A stretch of 64,000 nucleotides of DNA. It comes from Bryum argenteum (lineage: Eukaryota > Streptophyta > Bryopsida > Bryales > Bryaceae). The translations under genes and the position numbers were made by a program. The DNA is taken from positions 9,645,495 to 9,709,494 of the forward strand of contig CM073328.1 in the NCBI GenBank assembly GCA_037043015.1, written 5' to 3'. The notes under the pieces were generated by a model that worked only from the letters and a program-made list of their open reading frames with translations, was not told the DNA's origin and ran no database searches. This document shows, in pieces, positions 1 through 11,272 of this stretch. The first letter of the stretch is position 1. Every line of letters starts with the position of its first letter.

Positions 1-52
1 GTACGTTCTACCTTCTTCTTGGCCGTCAAATTGGTCGCGGTGTCATCTTCAT

Positions 53-528
53 GCCCCTTCGTACGCTCTCCCTTCTTCTTGTCCTCCACCGCTTTAGCTT
101 CTGTTTCCAACATACCACATCCTGCACAAGAACAAGTTTGCGTTAACGTACACAGTACGGAACATGTCCTTCACACATGTGCACTACCATGGGCAAACAA
201 ATGACATGGCTTAATTAAACGAGTGTAAGTTCCCTTACCGGCCATAGGCAATACAGTGCTATGTTGCTTCAAAGACCTTAGCAGTGGTTCACCCTCGCCT
301 ACGGTAGGAGTCGCCTCTTCTTTATCCTAAATTGCTTGTCTTTCAAAGGAACGTCGTCGTCAAGACTACTAGATTGGACTGACTTGGACACCTTGCGCCC
401 CTTTGATGACGCCGGATGTGACTTTGCCTTTCTTTGAGCCGGTCTTCTTTGTCATCTTTAGGCCCCGTCGTATGCTCTCCTTCTTCTTGTCCTCCACCGT
501 TTAGCTTCGCTTTCCAACATCGCACATC
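53..528. repeat. Imperfect direct repeat, two copies about 410 bp apart
   Basis: A roughly 68-bp stretch at 53-122 recurs at 462-528 with a few substitutions and indels. Both copies hold the run CTTCTTGTCCTCCACCG followed by a TTTCCAACAT segment. A shorter related piece sits at 1-20. The short ORFs through here show no family resemblance and I do not call them genes. Confidence 0.7.
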
Positions 529-637
529 CAACAGGACGGTTACAACATCGCGCATCAAGCACCACTCGCTCTACACATGTGCACAGGTACCGGCCAGCAA
601 TGAAATAGCTGAAGTAAAACACGTGGTTGAATTTGTC

Positions 638-3600
638 TCACCCTTCAACTTCTCTCACCCAAGCTTTACCTACTCGTACTCTATCTTCCCTCCACTTTCT
701 AGCTGCCTCCATTGCATTACTTGCGTTATAGGCTATCCTCTTCTTCTCCATTAGAGCTGTCGACGGTGCTTGATTTTCTTGTGATCTGACGTTGCATGTT
801 GCTTGCAATTGTTCTTGCTTAGCAAACCTGTGCTGAATATTTCTATACCAGTGCTGGTACTGCTGAACAATAGCACTTGTTCTGTCTTTAGTACCACCAT
901 GCTGAGTATGGTGTTGATTAGCCGCCTTTGCTGCATGATGTGACTTTTCCATGCCTTGATTGTTCCAGACAGCAAGGCTACCGTATGTTTCCACAAACCA
1001 AGGACCATGCCGCACAAGGTTATGTTGCAAAGCCAATAATAAGAGAAATTAGTGGGAGAATTCAAACATGTAGATATGCCCAGATGGCAGTAGGCTTATT
1101 AACCAAAAATTACAGAAGTATGCAAAAGTGGAAACTCACCATATAATGAGTGACATGGTTTTCTCCAAAGCACTTCACATAGAGCTCCCCACTTCTTAAT
1201 TTTTCCTCTAAAAGTATCGATTTGTTGTTGATCTAAAGAAAGGCCCACAAGATATGGCAATATTGTTTCCAACGCTTGCCACATTTCGACTTTGTCCAAA
1301 TACTGCGTACCTTGGTCAAGGGTGTTGTTTTCTGAGCGGAGGACATCCTTCCAAACCCGATCTTGTCCTGACCATGTAGATGGTTGGAACATCCTGACTG
1401 CAGTCACGCCACTCAGGGAGGGTTTGATAGGAATGTTGCTGGAAACACCACTTAGCTTTGGATCCTTCATAATGCGGACGTTGCCACCATGAAGTCCAGC
1501 TGCTGACAAGCTCTTCTCCATGTTCTCTATGGCAACTTCTTGACGGGCCTCATTTGTCATAGTCCAAATGAAAATGAAATGCAGATGAAGAATCTTCCCC
1601 ATGATTCTCGTCAACGCATGTAGAGTGCAGATATGTACTCTCTCAAGTGGCATTGGTAGAATAGGCTTCCACCGTAACTCTCTGCTAATGGACAATGGTT
1701 GACAGTGTACGTTACTAGCAAATAAACCTCCATGCCATGTATGTTTCCTTTGTTTAGCCTCCAAAGTAACACTTCCAGCTGATCCCACCACAGGTTTCGT
1801 CCGCTCTTGATTGCAATAAATACATGAATGTTTGGCATTGGCTCCATGTTTCAACCCATACAAACATTTGATTGTTTTCATGTCCGCGGACAAATGCCAC
1901 TCGACCCTCCACTGTAAGTACTTGACCTTCATCTTGTGCTTTGATCACTGCAGGGAATTGTGTTTGTTGGAGCACCCACTGAAGCACTTCGTGGGACTCC
2001 TTCGCAACCTCAAAACACGCAATAGGCCATATCTCTGTTTCAGATTGGACTGAGAAATACCTATCGTCAGTTTTCTGAATGCTAGTGTCTAACGCACGAT
2101 TCATGAGGGTTATGCTAACCCTTTCAAACTTCCTTCCATGCATAATCTCCGCTTCATCCATCTTCAACACGAACACCAGCGGCTTGTTTCCAACTTCTGT
2201 GAATTCAAACAGATTGTTGGAGTTAATATCTAGAAACCCATTAACCATTATGCAAGACATCTCATTCAACTCTATCACGCTAAATTCTCAGAATTTTCTG
2301 TAGAAGTTAATTACCTTCCGTGGTAAAACCGTACAACTTCACCATAGTCCTTTGCACGTGTTCAATATCAACAAACAAAGAATTCTTTGCTGTCAAGACA
2401 ACCCGAATTATCTCTGCTTTCCTCTTCTTCTCTTTTGTACTTGTCATTGGAGCATTTGATTGAATCTCCAATGTACTTTCGATGTAGTAGTAGTCACCAA
2501 CAAGATCCATCAACTTTGAATTCAGCTCTCGTCGCAACAAACTTACCTGATAGAAGACATATGTTAGCATGTTGGCAAAGTAGATCTACTTGAAGTTTGT
2601 TTTCAACCTACTGTAAATAATACTGATTTTGAAGACAATGTAAGAAGAATCATAAAATGGGGTGGATTCATCTGATACCTTGTGCGGGTTTGGTAAAAAT
2701 GTTGGCTTCAAGCGCTTGTCAACAAGTTGCACTCGCCCCTTGATTGTTTTGTAAATCTCACCATATCCCTTCTGAGATACTCCAGTCATATCACATGCCG
2801 CCAATATACCTTCTGTTCCCAATTCTTCCCCAATTCTGTTGAGGTAGTAGTTTGTCATCCTAGTGGCAGCAAAATTGTTTCGCGGTTCAGACAGCAATGT
2901 CCATGTCTCTCCTTGTGATAGTAATCGTCCAAGTGCTTGCCCGGTCTCATCTTGTGTATCCTTGCCACCACACAAGCGTTTCCTCCCATTTGACGTCTTG
3001 TTTCCAACATGCACAGATTGAACAACAGCCGGTTGTAACAAGCTTCGGATCTTTGCAATACGCGCTTTGGCTGCGCCTCCACACTTCGCTAAATCAGACA
3101 GACCCTTCGATGCTCTAACTTGCGTACCTACTGGAGTGTTCACTATCCTCTCTAACTTCCTCTGAAGCTTGAGTAACGCCTTCTTCGCTACTTCAAGATC
3201 CTGATTTAGTCTAACCAACTCTTCATCTGCAGCTTGTCGTCCCTCATCGAATGCTACTGCAAGGCTAACCGCATGAGATTCTGTGCTATTCTTTAATTCT
3301 TGCTCTAGCGAAGAACATCGAAATCTCAAAACGTCAGATTCACTCTTCAATGTTGCAATCTCTTCTCTACTACTTCCAAGAAGTTCCTCCGAACGTAGGG
3401 TACACCTTTCATTAGCAACATCAACATCATGCCTCAAGAGTGCAATAGAGGCGCGTGTTTTCCTCAATTCACACTCCAAGCCCTTCACAACATCATTTGT
3501 ATTAACAAGTTTCTTAGCATATCCTAATAGGCCAGATTCTCCGTGACATACAAATTCTAGAAGTGACTTCACACTATGAAACTCAGGTGGCTTTCTAGTG

Positions 3601-3857
3601 TGTGGATGTGATGGATACAAATTACCATCCACCCACAGGTCAATGTTGGTGGCTCCAGAATCTCTCAAGGCTGGAAATTGTGATTTCGGCACTTGTTCGT
3701 CAATTCGAACTCCTTTCCTCACCACAGGAGCAAATCTACGCTCTAGAGCTAAAGCTACTGAATAGGACTTACTACCTTGATCTCTATTGGTTACATCCAG
3801 AAGTGCCATAACTGTCCCTAGGCCACAACTACACTCACTTCGAACTCCTGTTTTCAC
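638..3857 (-). pseudogene. Decayed multi-exon transposon-derived gene with coiled coil and C-x2-C region
   Basis: A discontinuous coding region runs along the minus strand. Exon 3857-2679 encodes a basic protein with a long coiled coil. It splices in phase to 2546-2315 and then from 2286 (donors GTATCA and GTAATT; acceptors TATCAG and TCTGAG). The next segment contains SADMKTIKCLYGLKHGANAK followed by CIYCNQE, a C-x2-C motif, then HGGNVRIM. The block at 1036-640 contains NQGMEKSHHAAKAANQHHTQ. From memory this motif order matches large uncharacterised transposon-encoded proteins found in cnidarians, sponges, algae and some plants; I cannot name the superfamily. Reading switches frame near 1925 and again near 1050 with no usable intron, so the copy is probably inactive, or the assembly has errors. 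Terminal repeats were not found. The transposon assignment is inference from motif resemblance. Confidence 0.55.
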
Positions 3858-4150
3858 CGCATAAGTAAATCACCGCTCAAGACCTGAAGCTATAAAACAA
3901 GACTGACAACCTTGACGGCTTGACCCCTGTTTCAAACATCCAGAGTTGCTATCACTGTTCGTAGTACCACTAAGCTAACTTCGAACACCTTTCCTGTTCA
4001 CATGAGCAAGTCTAGGCAATACACAGCTAAAGCTAATGCATAAATGTGGAGCAAAACTACGCTCAACTCTACTCTAAACTCCTTGACCTCTGTTGGAAAC
4101 ATGCAGAAGTGCCATGATATCCCTAGGCCACAACGAAACCAACTCACTTG
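3700..4150. repeat. Degenerate tandem repeat, period about 137 bp, three copies
   Basis: Copies begin near 3705, 3841 and 3978, each with CGAAC(T/A)CCT then an AGCTAAAGCTA-like segment, a CCTTGA segment and an AGAAGTGCCAT-like segment. The first copy lies inside the 5' coding end of the minus-strand gene ending at 3857, so the first part of that protein is repeat-derived. Confidence 0.65.
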
Positions 4151-4176
4151 GTGGAAACACGAAAGAGGCCAACTCA

Positions 4177-4268
4177 TTTGGCGGGAGAGCATTTGACTCG
4201 CACTCGCTCAACATTATGCCATGCAAACTAGGAGCAACATGAATGTAGCCGACTCATTTGGCGGGAAG
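4177..4268 (+). promoter_or_regulatory. Two E2F-type sites, TTTGGCGGGA
   Basis: TTTGGCGGGA occurs at 4177-4186 and TTTGGCGGGAA at 4257-4267. Both fit the plant E2F consensus WTTSSCSS, and each follows an ACTCA element. They lie 320-410 bp upstream of the minus-strand gene at 3857. S-phase control is inference; the pair may just be copies of a repeat. Confidence 0.4.
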
Positions 4269-4920
4269 CTATTCTACTTGTGCACAATTATAATTGGCAT
4301 GTCCACGTGGAATGTGAAGTCAACCCAAAAGGACTTCCCCATCACCCTCTACAACGCCGGTATGTTGATTTAAGGTAGTGGATTCCGTTTTCCAACGAGT
4401 AAAACCTTTTTCACGTTTACATTTACATTGTTGTGGTACTACGAGGTGGGCATAAAATAGTTTAAAGCATCGTTATTTTATTGAGCATTCATTGTGCCGG
4501 TACTCGTGCGGCAAGCACGGCCGTTGCCACCTCGGCCGCCACTCATGAATTCCGGTCCTTCTTAATTGCCACATCCTTCAATCCGGTGGTCAACTAGGCC
4601 CACTACGTTGCCACCAAGGCCATGCTGCTTCTTCCCCATTGGCGGGCAGTTTTGATGTGAACTCGGGTCGATACCATTTATATGTAATTTCAGCATTTAT
4701 CGAAAAAAATTTATTGATTTTCGAGCCAAAAGTACTGGCCTTCCTCACACCCCAAATTTTCTCTAATGTCTCTATGAATCGAGAAACCAAACATAAAAAC
4801 ATATTGTAAACATACTTCTACCCACAACGGTGATTCACTACACACCCACAAGTTTGTATCCCTCTAATGTTGTCGCCCATGTAAATGTCTATGCATTTGA
4901 CTTACGATGAAAATGTTTGT
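4269..4920. other. Gene-free stretch
   Basis: Apart from short ORFs that look random I see no gene, RNA or mobile-element signature here. A degenerate run of short ATCTTTGGAGACAT-like units starts at about 4930 and continues to 5055. Confidence 0.5.
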
Positions 4921-5169
4921 AAACATGACCAGTGGCATCTTTAAAAATATCTTTGGAGACATGACTAATGGACATCTTTGGAGACAGCACATCTTTGAAG
5001 ACATGACTAAAGACATTTCTAAAAACATTACTGAAGGCATTACTAAAGACATCTTTAGGGCTTCATATAGAACAAATTAACTACGGCAAGTTTTAGGTTT
5101 TTCCTCCGCAACAAATCAAATACTAAAAAAAATGGAGTTTCTTCCACAACAAATCAAGAATTGTATGTC

Positions 5170-5298
5170 TTAGAGTTTCTTCTATAACAAATCAAATACT
5201 ACAAGTTTCAAGGTTTCTTCTATAACAAATCAAATACTACAAGTTTCAAGGTTTCTTCTATAACAAATCAAATACTACAAGTTTCAAGGTTTCTTCTA
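5170..5298. repeat. 38-bp tandem repeat
   Basis: Three nearly perfect units of 38 bp contain CTATAACAAATCAAATACTA, ending in a TTTCAAGG block. Two more diverged units sit upstream from about 5090. Confidence 0.9.
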
Positions 5299-5616
5299 GA
5301 GCAATACCTTGTTCATAGTCTTCTACATGATACGTTTGAAATCCACTATGGCTCTCTTTACAACTACTATCCTCTTATCGTAAATTACAATCATTCAAAA
5401 ACAGTATAGAAATAGGTTTGAAAACCACTACACTCTAAACATTAACTCCTTGAAAAATGAAGGCAAAAATGAGATTTTTGAAGCCCCTCCTTCCACTTTA
5501 AGGACATGTGATCTAACTATGGCGGCAGCAGCAAACCTCAAGCACATGCAGAAGTTTGAGGTATTAAGTTTGTCTAAACATAAAATTGAAATCTATAGGT
5601 AAAAGGGCACATTCAT

Positions 5617-5757
5617 CCAAGATGGTATGAACCCATCCCATGGATCCAAGACCAAGATGGTATGAACCCATCCCATGGATCCAAGACCAAGATGGTATGA
5701 ACCCATCCCATGGATCCAAGACCAAGATGGTATGAACCCATATCATGAATTTAAAAC
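5617..5757. repeat. 35-bp tandem repeat
   Basis: Units of 35 bp contain CCCATGGATCCAAGACCAAG, about four copies, the last diverged. The minus-strand ORF through it only translates the repeat and is not called a gene. Confidence 0.9.
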
Positions 5758-5759
5758 CG

Positions 5760-6640
5760 AGTATCTTAAGTTTACTTTCTAGAAATTAGGGTTTTGTAGC
5801 ATGGAGCAAGTTGTTCCATGCCGTAGCAGGTCATTTACTTCGATTTACCCACTTTCTGGGGCACACCACTGAAAGAGGCTTAAACGTGTTCACTACGCGT
5901 TGGACTTACAGGCCAATTTTTTCATCCAATCGTACATATAATTTTTTTCCAGATGTATCCGCTGAATTTGTACCCGGAATTTGTATTGAGTGAATTTAGC
6001 ATGCTCACAGTGGCAACGCTTAGGAGAAAGTGCTGTGCCAGTTAGACACACGTTGCAGAACAGCAAGTTCTCATAGATGGAAGGATTCCCTTGAAACAAG
6101 AAATCTGTAATTTGAAATGAATGTTGAGAGAAGACTATGCATGTCCTTTGCGATACATCTGTCGTGCAAGTCACTCAAAGAATCAAATGTACGGGCCGAT
6201 AGAAGTACTTCGCAAGGTAACTGTACATACCACATCTAATGTGGCTAGCTGCCGTTCACAAACACACCAATTTCACAAACCAGACACGTCCTATCGCTCG
6301 AATTTGCGATCAGAAGTCACACGGAGATAAGCGCATATACAAGATATTTGAAGGCACTCAGACAAAATATGGAACAAAAAAGTCATAATCATACTGTCCG
6401 TGTCCGACTTCGAAAATCAAGTTAGAATGCAGTGGTTCTCTACAACTTCTGAGTCTGACTGAACGAATGAAGTACTCTGATAGGATCTGATCTCCAGAAA
6501 CATACGTGATACGCAAACATGAACCAGACAAGCAAGATGTGACAAAGTCACACAAAGACGCATTGAAACCCTAATACGCACTGCACAAATACACAAAAAC
6601 AGCACAAGCATCGAAACGACGGACTTGATAAGAAATCCTA
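5760..6640. other. Intergenic stretch downstream of histone H4
   Basis: No gene recognised. Several ORFs of 60-93 codons overlap on both strands without family resemblance. No AATAAA is visible on the minus strand in the first 300 bp beyond the H4 gene. Confidence 0.5.
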
Positions 6641-6649
6641 GGAAATGGT

Positions 6650-6665
6650 GGTGTTAAATAACACC
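6650..6665 (-). terminator. Candidate histone-type 3' stem-loop of the H4 mRNA
   Basis: In H4 mRNA sense the sequence reads GGUGUU-AUUU-AACACC, a perfect 6-bp stem with a 4-nt loop. It starts 30 nt after the stop codon and is followed by ACCA. The metazoan and algal histone hairpin has the same geometry, starts GG, ends CC and is followed by ACCCA. Against the consensus GGYYYUUYUNARRRCC, 13 of 16 positions agree, and two of the three differences (positions 4 and 13) form a compensating G-C pair. Plant histone mRNAs are generally polyadenylated without this element, so function is inference. Confidence 0.5.
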
Positions 6666-6695
6666 AGAAAATAGTCGCCCAGAGAGATCAGCGTC

Positions 6696-7130
<435 letters not shown>

Positions 7131-7208
7131 TCACCTGGCGGACGGGTCGGGCGACGGGTGACCCGGTGGGCGGGTGCCCGTGGCGGGATTATTTTGAATT
7201 CAAAAAAT

Positions 7209-7222
7209 TTCTCCCGCCAATT
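7209..7222 (-). promoter_or_regulatory. E2F-type site upstream of histone H4
   Basis: The minus strand reads AATTGGCGGGAGAA, about 200 bp upstream of the H4 start codon. This fits the plant E2F consensus, expected for a replication-dependent histone gene. No clear TATA box in the right orientation was found. Confidence 0.45.
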
Positions 7223-8221
7223 TCAGAGTGTACTCAGGATGCACATGCTTGGGATCCAACTATATGGTACATCTGAGAATTCACTAGAGGAAGAATATTC
7301 TCTAACAGATATGTATTAGCATTTTACTATTGCTAATCATTTTCAGCAATTTGGTTTGTATGATTTTAACCCCTAAACGTGCTGAATGTAGAAAAACGAT
7401 ATTTTGGATGGAAGACAACAACTTCGAAGAGCCATAGATTTTTCATCCAAGGTCCTTTTAGATGAAATCACCTGGAGTAGGTTCCAAATCAAGTCTAGTT
7501 TGTGTAGTAAAAATTGTACAAGATATTAAGAATTTATGGCATGCATTTTTAAAATGGCAGTTTTTGTTTTTGAGTTTTCAAACATGGGGCATGTTAACAT
7601 TGTATGCCAAATATGTAAATCAACTCCAATTCTCCATGAATGTCTTTTTTGCACAAGTATGATCTTAGGATAAAATCCAACAAATTTGTAGTTGAATTTT
7701 TTTTTATTTGAATATTAGTTTGCCTAGGCGACGTTACCACACTCGTACAAATAATTTGGAGTAACTATGGGGCCATAAATACTTTGAAATTTAATATTTT
7801 GGGATTCAAAAGCCAAATTTGCGATACGTTCGTTGCCCGCTCCTCTATAAAAATACTTCCTTTCAACGACACCTCATGCATCCCAATTCGATGAGCTATG
7901 CTCGAGATGATAATGTCACGCACAAAACAAAACAAACTACCAGCTTTGATTAATAGATTTTAGGTATTGGATTTGCAATGATATTTCTATACTAAAGAAA
8001 TCTAAAAACACATGGTTTTTGAGAAGTTGTTTCTCATTTATCCATCGTTGAATTTTAATTTTGTTTGTTGGATTAGACTCTAAGTTGAGTCTAATTACAG
8101 TGGTAGAAACCTTAATAGTATCCAAGATGTAAGGAAGACATGGCATGCATTTTAGCGCAAGGTCTTAAATTTGAAATTTTTTTTCCTTTGCAAATTTTCG
8201 GGCAATTTTCACCATTGCAAG

Positions 8222-8385
8222 GCTAGATAGATAGATAGATAGATAGATAAAAACTCCAATCCTTTTTCAGGACCGGCGTAATTAGAGTGTCTGTTCGTCA
8301 AGCCAACGACCTAAAGCCCACCGGACAGAAGGACCTTGATGCAAGACTACTCACCCCTTTCGGGATTAGACACTATAGTAGCCAG
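8222..8385 (+). repeat. SINE-tail fragment with TAGA microsatellite
   Basis: A (TAGA)n tract at about 8222-8250 is followed by a block containing AAAACTCC, GGACCGGCGT, GTGTCTGTTCGT and CCACCGGACA. The same block occurs at 51145-51300 and inverted at 38295-38410. At 51 kb it is the 3' part of a complete tRNA-derived SINE. Downstream at 8520-8550 a GGTTCGATAC motif resembles a B box, but no full tRNA-like fold is evident. Confidence 0.65.
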
Positions 8386-8707
8386 AAGAAATAAAAGTAA
8401 CCCTAGAATAGTCAAAAGAACATTGCTTAAGTTTGTGTAAGGTTTTATCGTGGGTATGATCGCCAAGCCATGATTCCTGGTTGATTTGTAGGAATGTTCG
8501 AGTCACAAATAAGCGGTCCGGGTTCGATACTCGGTGGATCCGTTTGAGCGTTGAATGTGATGTACATGGCTTGGTGCTGCTAGTATATTATACATAGGCA
8601 GGAAATTTGTACCAATCAATCGGCCCCGTCCCATCTACCTGAGACAAGTGTGACTATACTTGTGGGAAGTGGTTTACACCAATTCTCACGCCCCCCTCCT
8701 TTTATTG

Positions 8708-9256
8708 TTACATTATTGTGGGAATTGTTTGGTTGTTCTCAATTTTCCTTTTGTGTAAAATAATTGAACCGGCGTGTTGAATGGCAATGGTATTTATTTC
8801 ATGGAATGTGCATTTTATGCATGTTTTTGATAAATTAAATTTTTCTGCAAAAAGTTTCATTGATGGTTTGTGTGTTGTGCCTCTAGCACCCGCTGTGATG
8901 ACTATGAGGGGGTCTACTTTCCATCCTAGGTTACGGAGATTATCAAGAAGTGGTTGATATTTGTCGGTTTTGTTATTAATTGTTTCTTGAGAGAATCTAT
9001 CGTTCCAATATGTGAATTCTATAAATTGAAGTGTGAGGTTGTCTGATGGGTGTGTTGGTGGGTCGTTTTTGTGTGGTAGACCTTTAACGCATGGTATATC
9101 CGGTTTGAATCTAGTGTTGCAATGACATCTTTGTTGTGTACATTCGCATTGTAATAGCCATGTAGGGACTGTATTTTCTTGGGAGTTGTTATTAAATGTA
9201 CATGCGTTCATGAGGATATAACATCGTGACTTTTGTGATGAGAGAATTAATTGCAA
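8708..9256 (-). pseudogene. Retroelement-like ORF fragment
   Basis: An uninterrupted 182-codon reading frame whose C-terminal half contains KYQPLLDNLRNLGWKVDPLI followed by VITAGARGTTH, then INTIAIQHAGSIILHKRK. From memory this pattern occurs in uncharacterised ORFs of reverse-transcriptase elements of algae, invertebrates and some plants. A cysteine/histidine cluster (CECTQQRCHCNTRF) lies near residues 37-50. No reverse transcriptase YxDD motif is present here, so at most a terminal domain survives. It lies inside the TIR-bounded region 7366-9518. Confidence 0.35.
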
Positions 9257-9518
9257 GGCTACTATCTAAGTGAGCCAAGTCATTCCTTTCATGAATATTT
9301 TTTGGATAAAGGTGTTATTGAGATGAAGGTGAAAATCTTTCTAGTTGTTGGATATTTCATTGCTATAGGTATATTGATAGCATTCCCACCTCAAAGTAAA
9401 AATGATGCAAATTTGGAAGTTTAATTTTAGTACTAATACGCCATGATCTTGCAATCAATGACGCTTAATGATTTTGTTGTGTTTTATCAAAAATTAGAGT
9501 GGGGCGTTTAGGGGTTGA

Positions 9519-11228
9519 GAGCCAAAATGTATTATTGCATGTTACTTCTTAAGGAAATGGTGGTTTTCTTTGTTCTTCTTGAAATTTTCTTACAGATTAT
9601 GAGAAAGACTTGCACCACTTCAAGGAATTTGACGTCCTCTTGCAAATCATTAGTTGTAGGGCTGCTTCACACTATGGTCGAGAGGTTGTCGTATTCAGTC
9701 AATGAAATTGCGGAAAACCATAGTTTCAGCGACTCGAGCTTTTACACTAAAAGCCAAAGTCCACTAGCCATTGCTCTTCAAATGGCCTACATGGCAGCAC
9801 TTTTTGACCAAGGCCACGACCTCTTGACGTTGGTTTGGTTGGTGCATTTTGCAAGATCCAAACTATGATGAAAAGGCCATCAGACTTTGTTCATAAAAAA
9901 TTCAAAAATTGACAAGATCTTGACCGTTAGATTAAAAGGATGCCTAATTATCAAAATTTAAATAAAAATTGGATTAAGGGTTGAGCCAACTGAGGTATTG
10001 AAGGCACTCGCCTTTGAGAGTAGAATTCGATGATTCAAGTAGCTCCTTGGCCAAGAGAGGCACATTAAAACACATGATTATATCCTTAAGTTGTGCGAAA
10101 GTAAAATTGGGTGGATCATGTAACTTCTTGGCCCATAGAGGTAGATTGAAAGACATAAATTTGTTCATCAGTTCGAGATGAACAAAATACTCTTATTCTA
10201 CTCCCAACTTCATTCATCCAACCAAGAGTTTGTTTTTTTAGAACATATAAATTCTTAATAATGAATCCTAATTGCTTCACAACACTCCCTTACAATAATA
10301 GAATTTCTACTCAATCCAATCCCAAATAAATCATCAGCTATTTGCAATGAATTTACCACTGGCTAATCGAGCAAGAGTAATTGCAATCCTAGGCCCCACA
10401 CTAATATTATCTCTTAAATGTGTATCCTTTTTCTTCAAAACATGTCTTCATAGAGTACATAAATGTTAAAATGTAGATGTGACTCATTCTCATCTATTTC
10501 TCAAAATCACTACCTTAATAGCGTCTCGTCCAAAATACCTCCATATCTTTTATAATACCACGATCTCCTTCAATGATTCACCCTCCATCCTTGTGTAATA
10601 GAAATTGTCATCATCATCATTTGTACACTTTTTTGAAAAATTGCAAGTTTTTGCAATGCCAGAAAGGCCACAATGACATACTTCATGACCATTATATTAC
10701 TTTGGACTCTCAATCCCACGACCTTTTGATTGGATGATCCTCGTATAAAGAGGCCCTTACAAAAGTATACATACCATACAACTACATACATACTTATCAT
10801 ATTTATCTGGAATGGGGTGATAGTCTGGTTGGGGTACCCAAAAAGGTTGTCCAATGAACAATTGCACTCTATGTTGGTGTGTCAAACATATCCATTTTTC
10901 AACTGTAAGACTTCATTAGATGTCGTTTTAGTTATCTATAATTATAATGTATTAAGAAAAAAAAACAGAAATTAAAAAAAAAAAATTGAAGTAATTTTAT
11001 TTGATTTTTTAGTTGAAAAAGTAAGTTATGTCCCACTAACCTAAAATCCATTGAATTAAGCAAATGGAATATCAGTTATTTTTATTTTAATGTAATATTT
11101 GAATATGACCTACATCTTCTTGTATAGAATACAAAATAATTTGTTTAATTATAGGAAAATTAATTCATTGTGCACTACAATGCCTGCAAATCCCAAAATT
11201 CAGCATTTTTTCCCTCATCTATGAATGG

Positions 11229-11272
<44 letters not shown>

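Larger units (their letters stand above)
7366..9518. mobile_element. Candidate inverted-repeat element with TTAACCCC ends
   Basis: The left end reads TTAACCCCTAAACG (7366-7379). The right end, on the opposite strand, reads TCAACCCCTAAACG (9505-9518), a 13/14 match. The interior holds a TAGA microsatellite, a SINE-like fragment and a retroelement-like ORF, so it may be a nest rather than one element. A diverged partial copy starts with TTAACCCTTGAGTG at 19820. They share the interior landmarks GGATGGAAG/GGATGACTA and TTTATGGCATGCATTTT. Boundaries are inferred from the terminal match only. Confidence 0.4.

Noticed and set aside
5176..5757. CRISPR-like arrays of 35-38 bp units
   Set aside because: Units are contiguous with no unique spacers, and the DNA is plant nuclear; these are simple tandem repeats.
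8515..8560. Possible tRNA gene from a GGTTCGATAC B-box-like motif
   Set aside because: No acceptor stem or anticodon arm can be folded around it; more likely a SINE-type relic.
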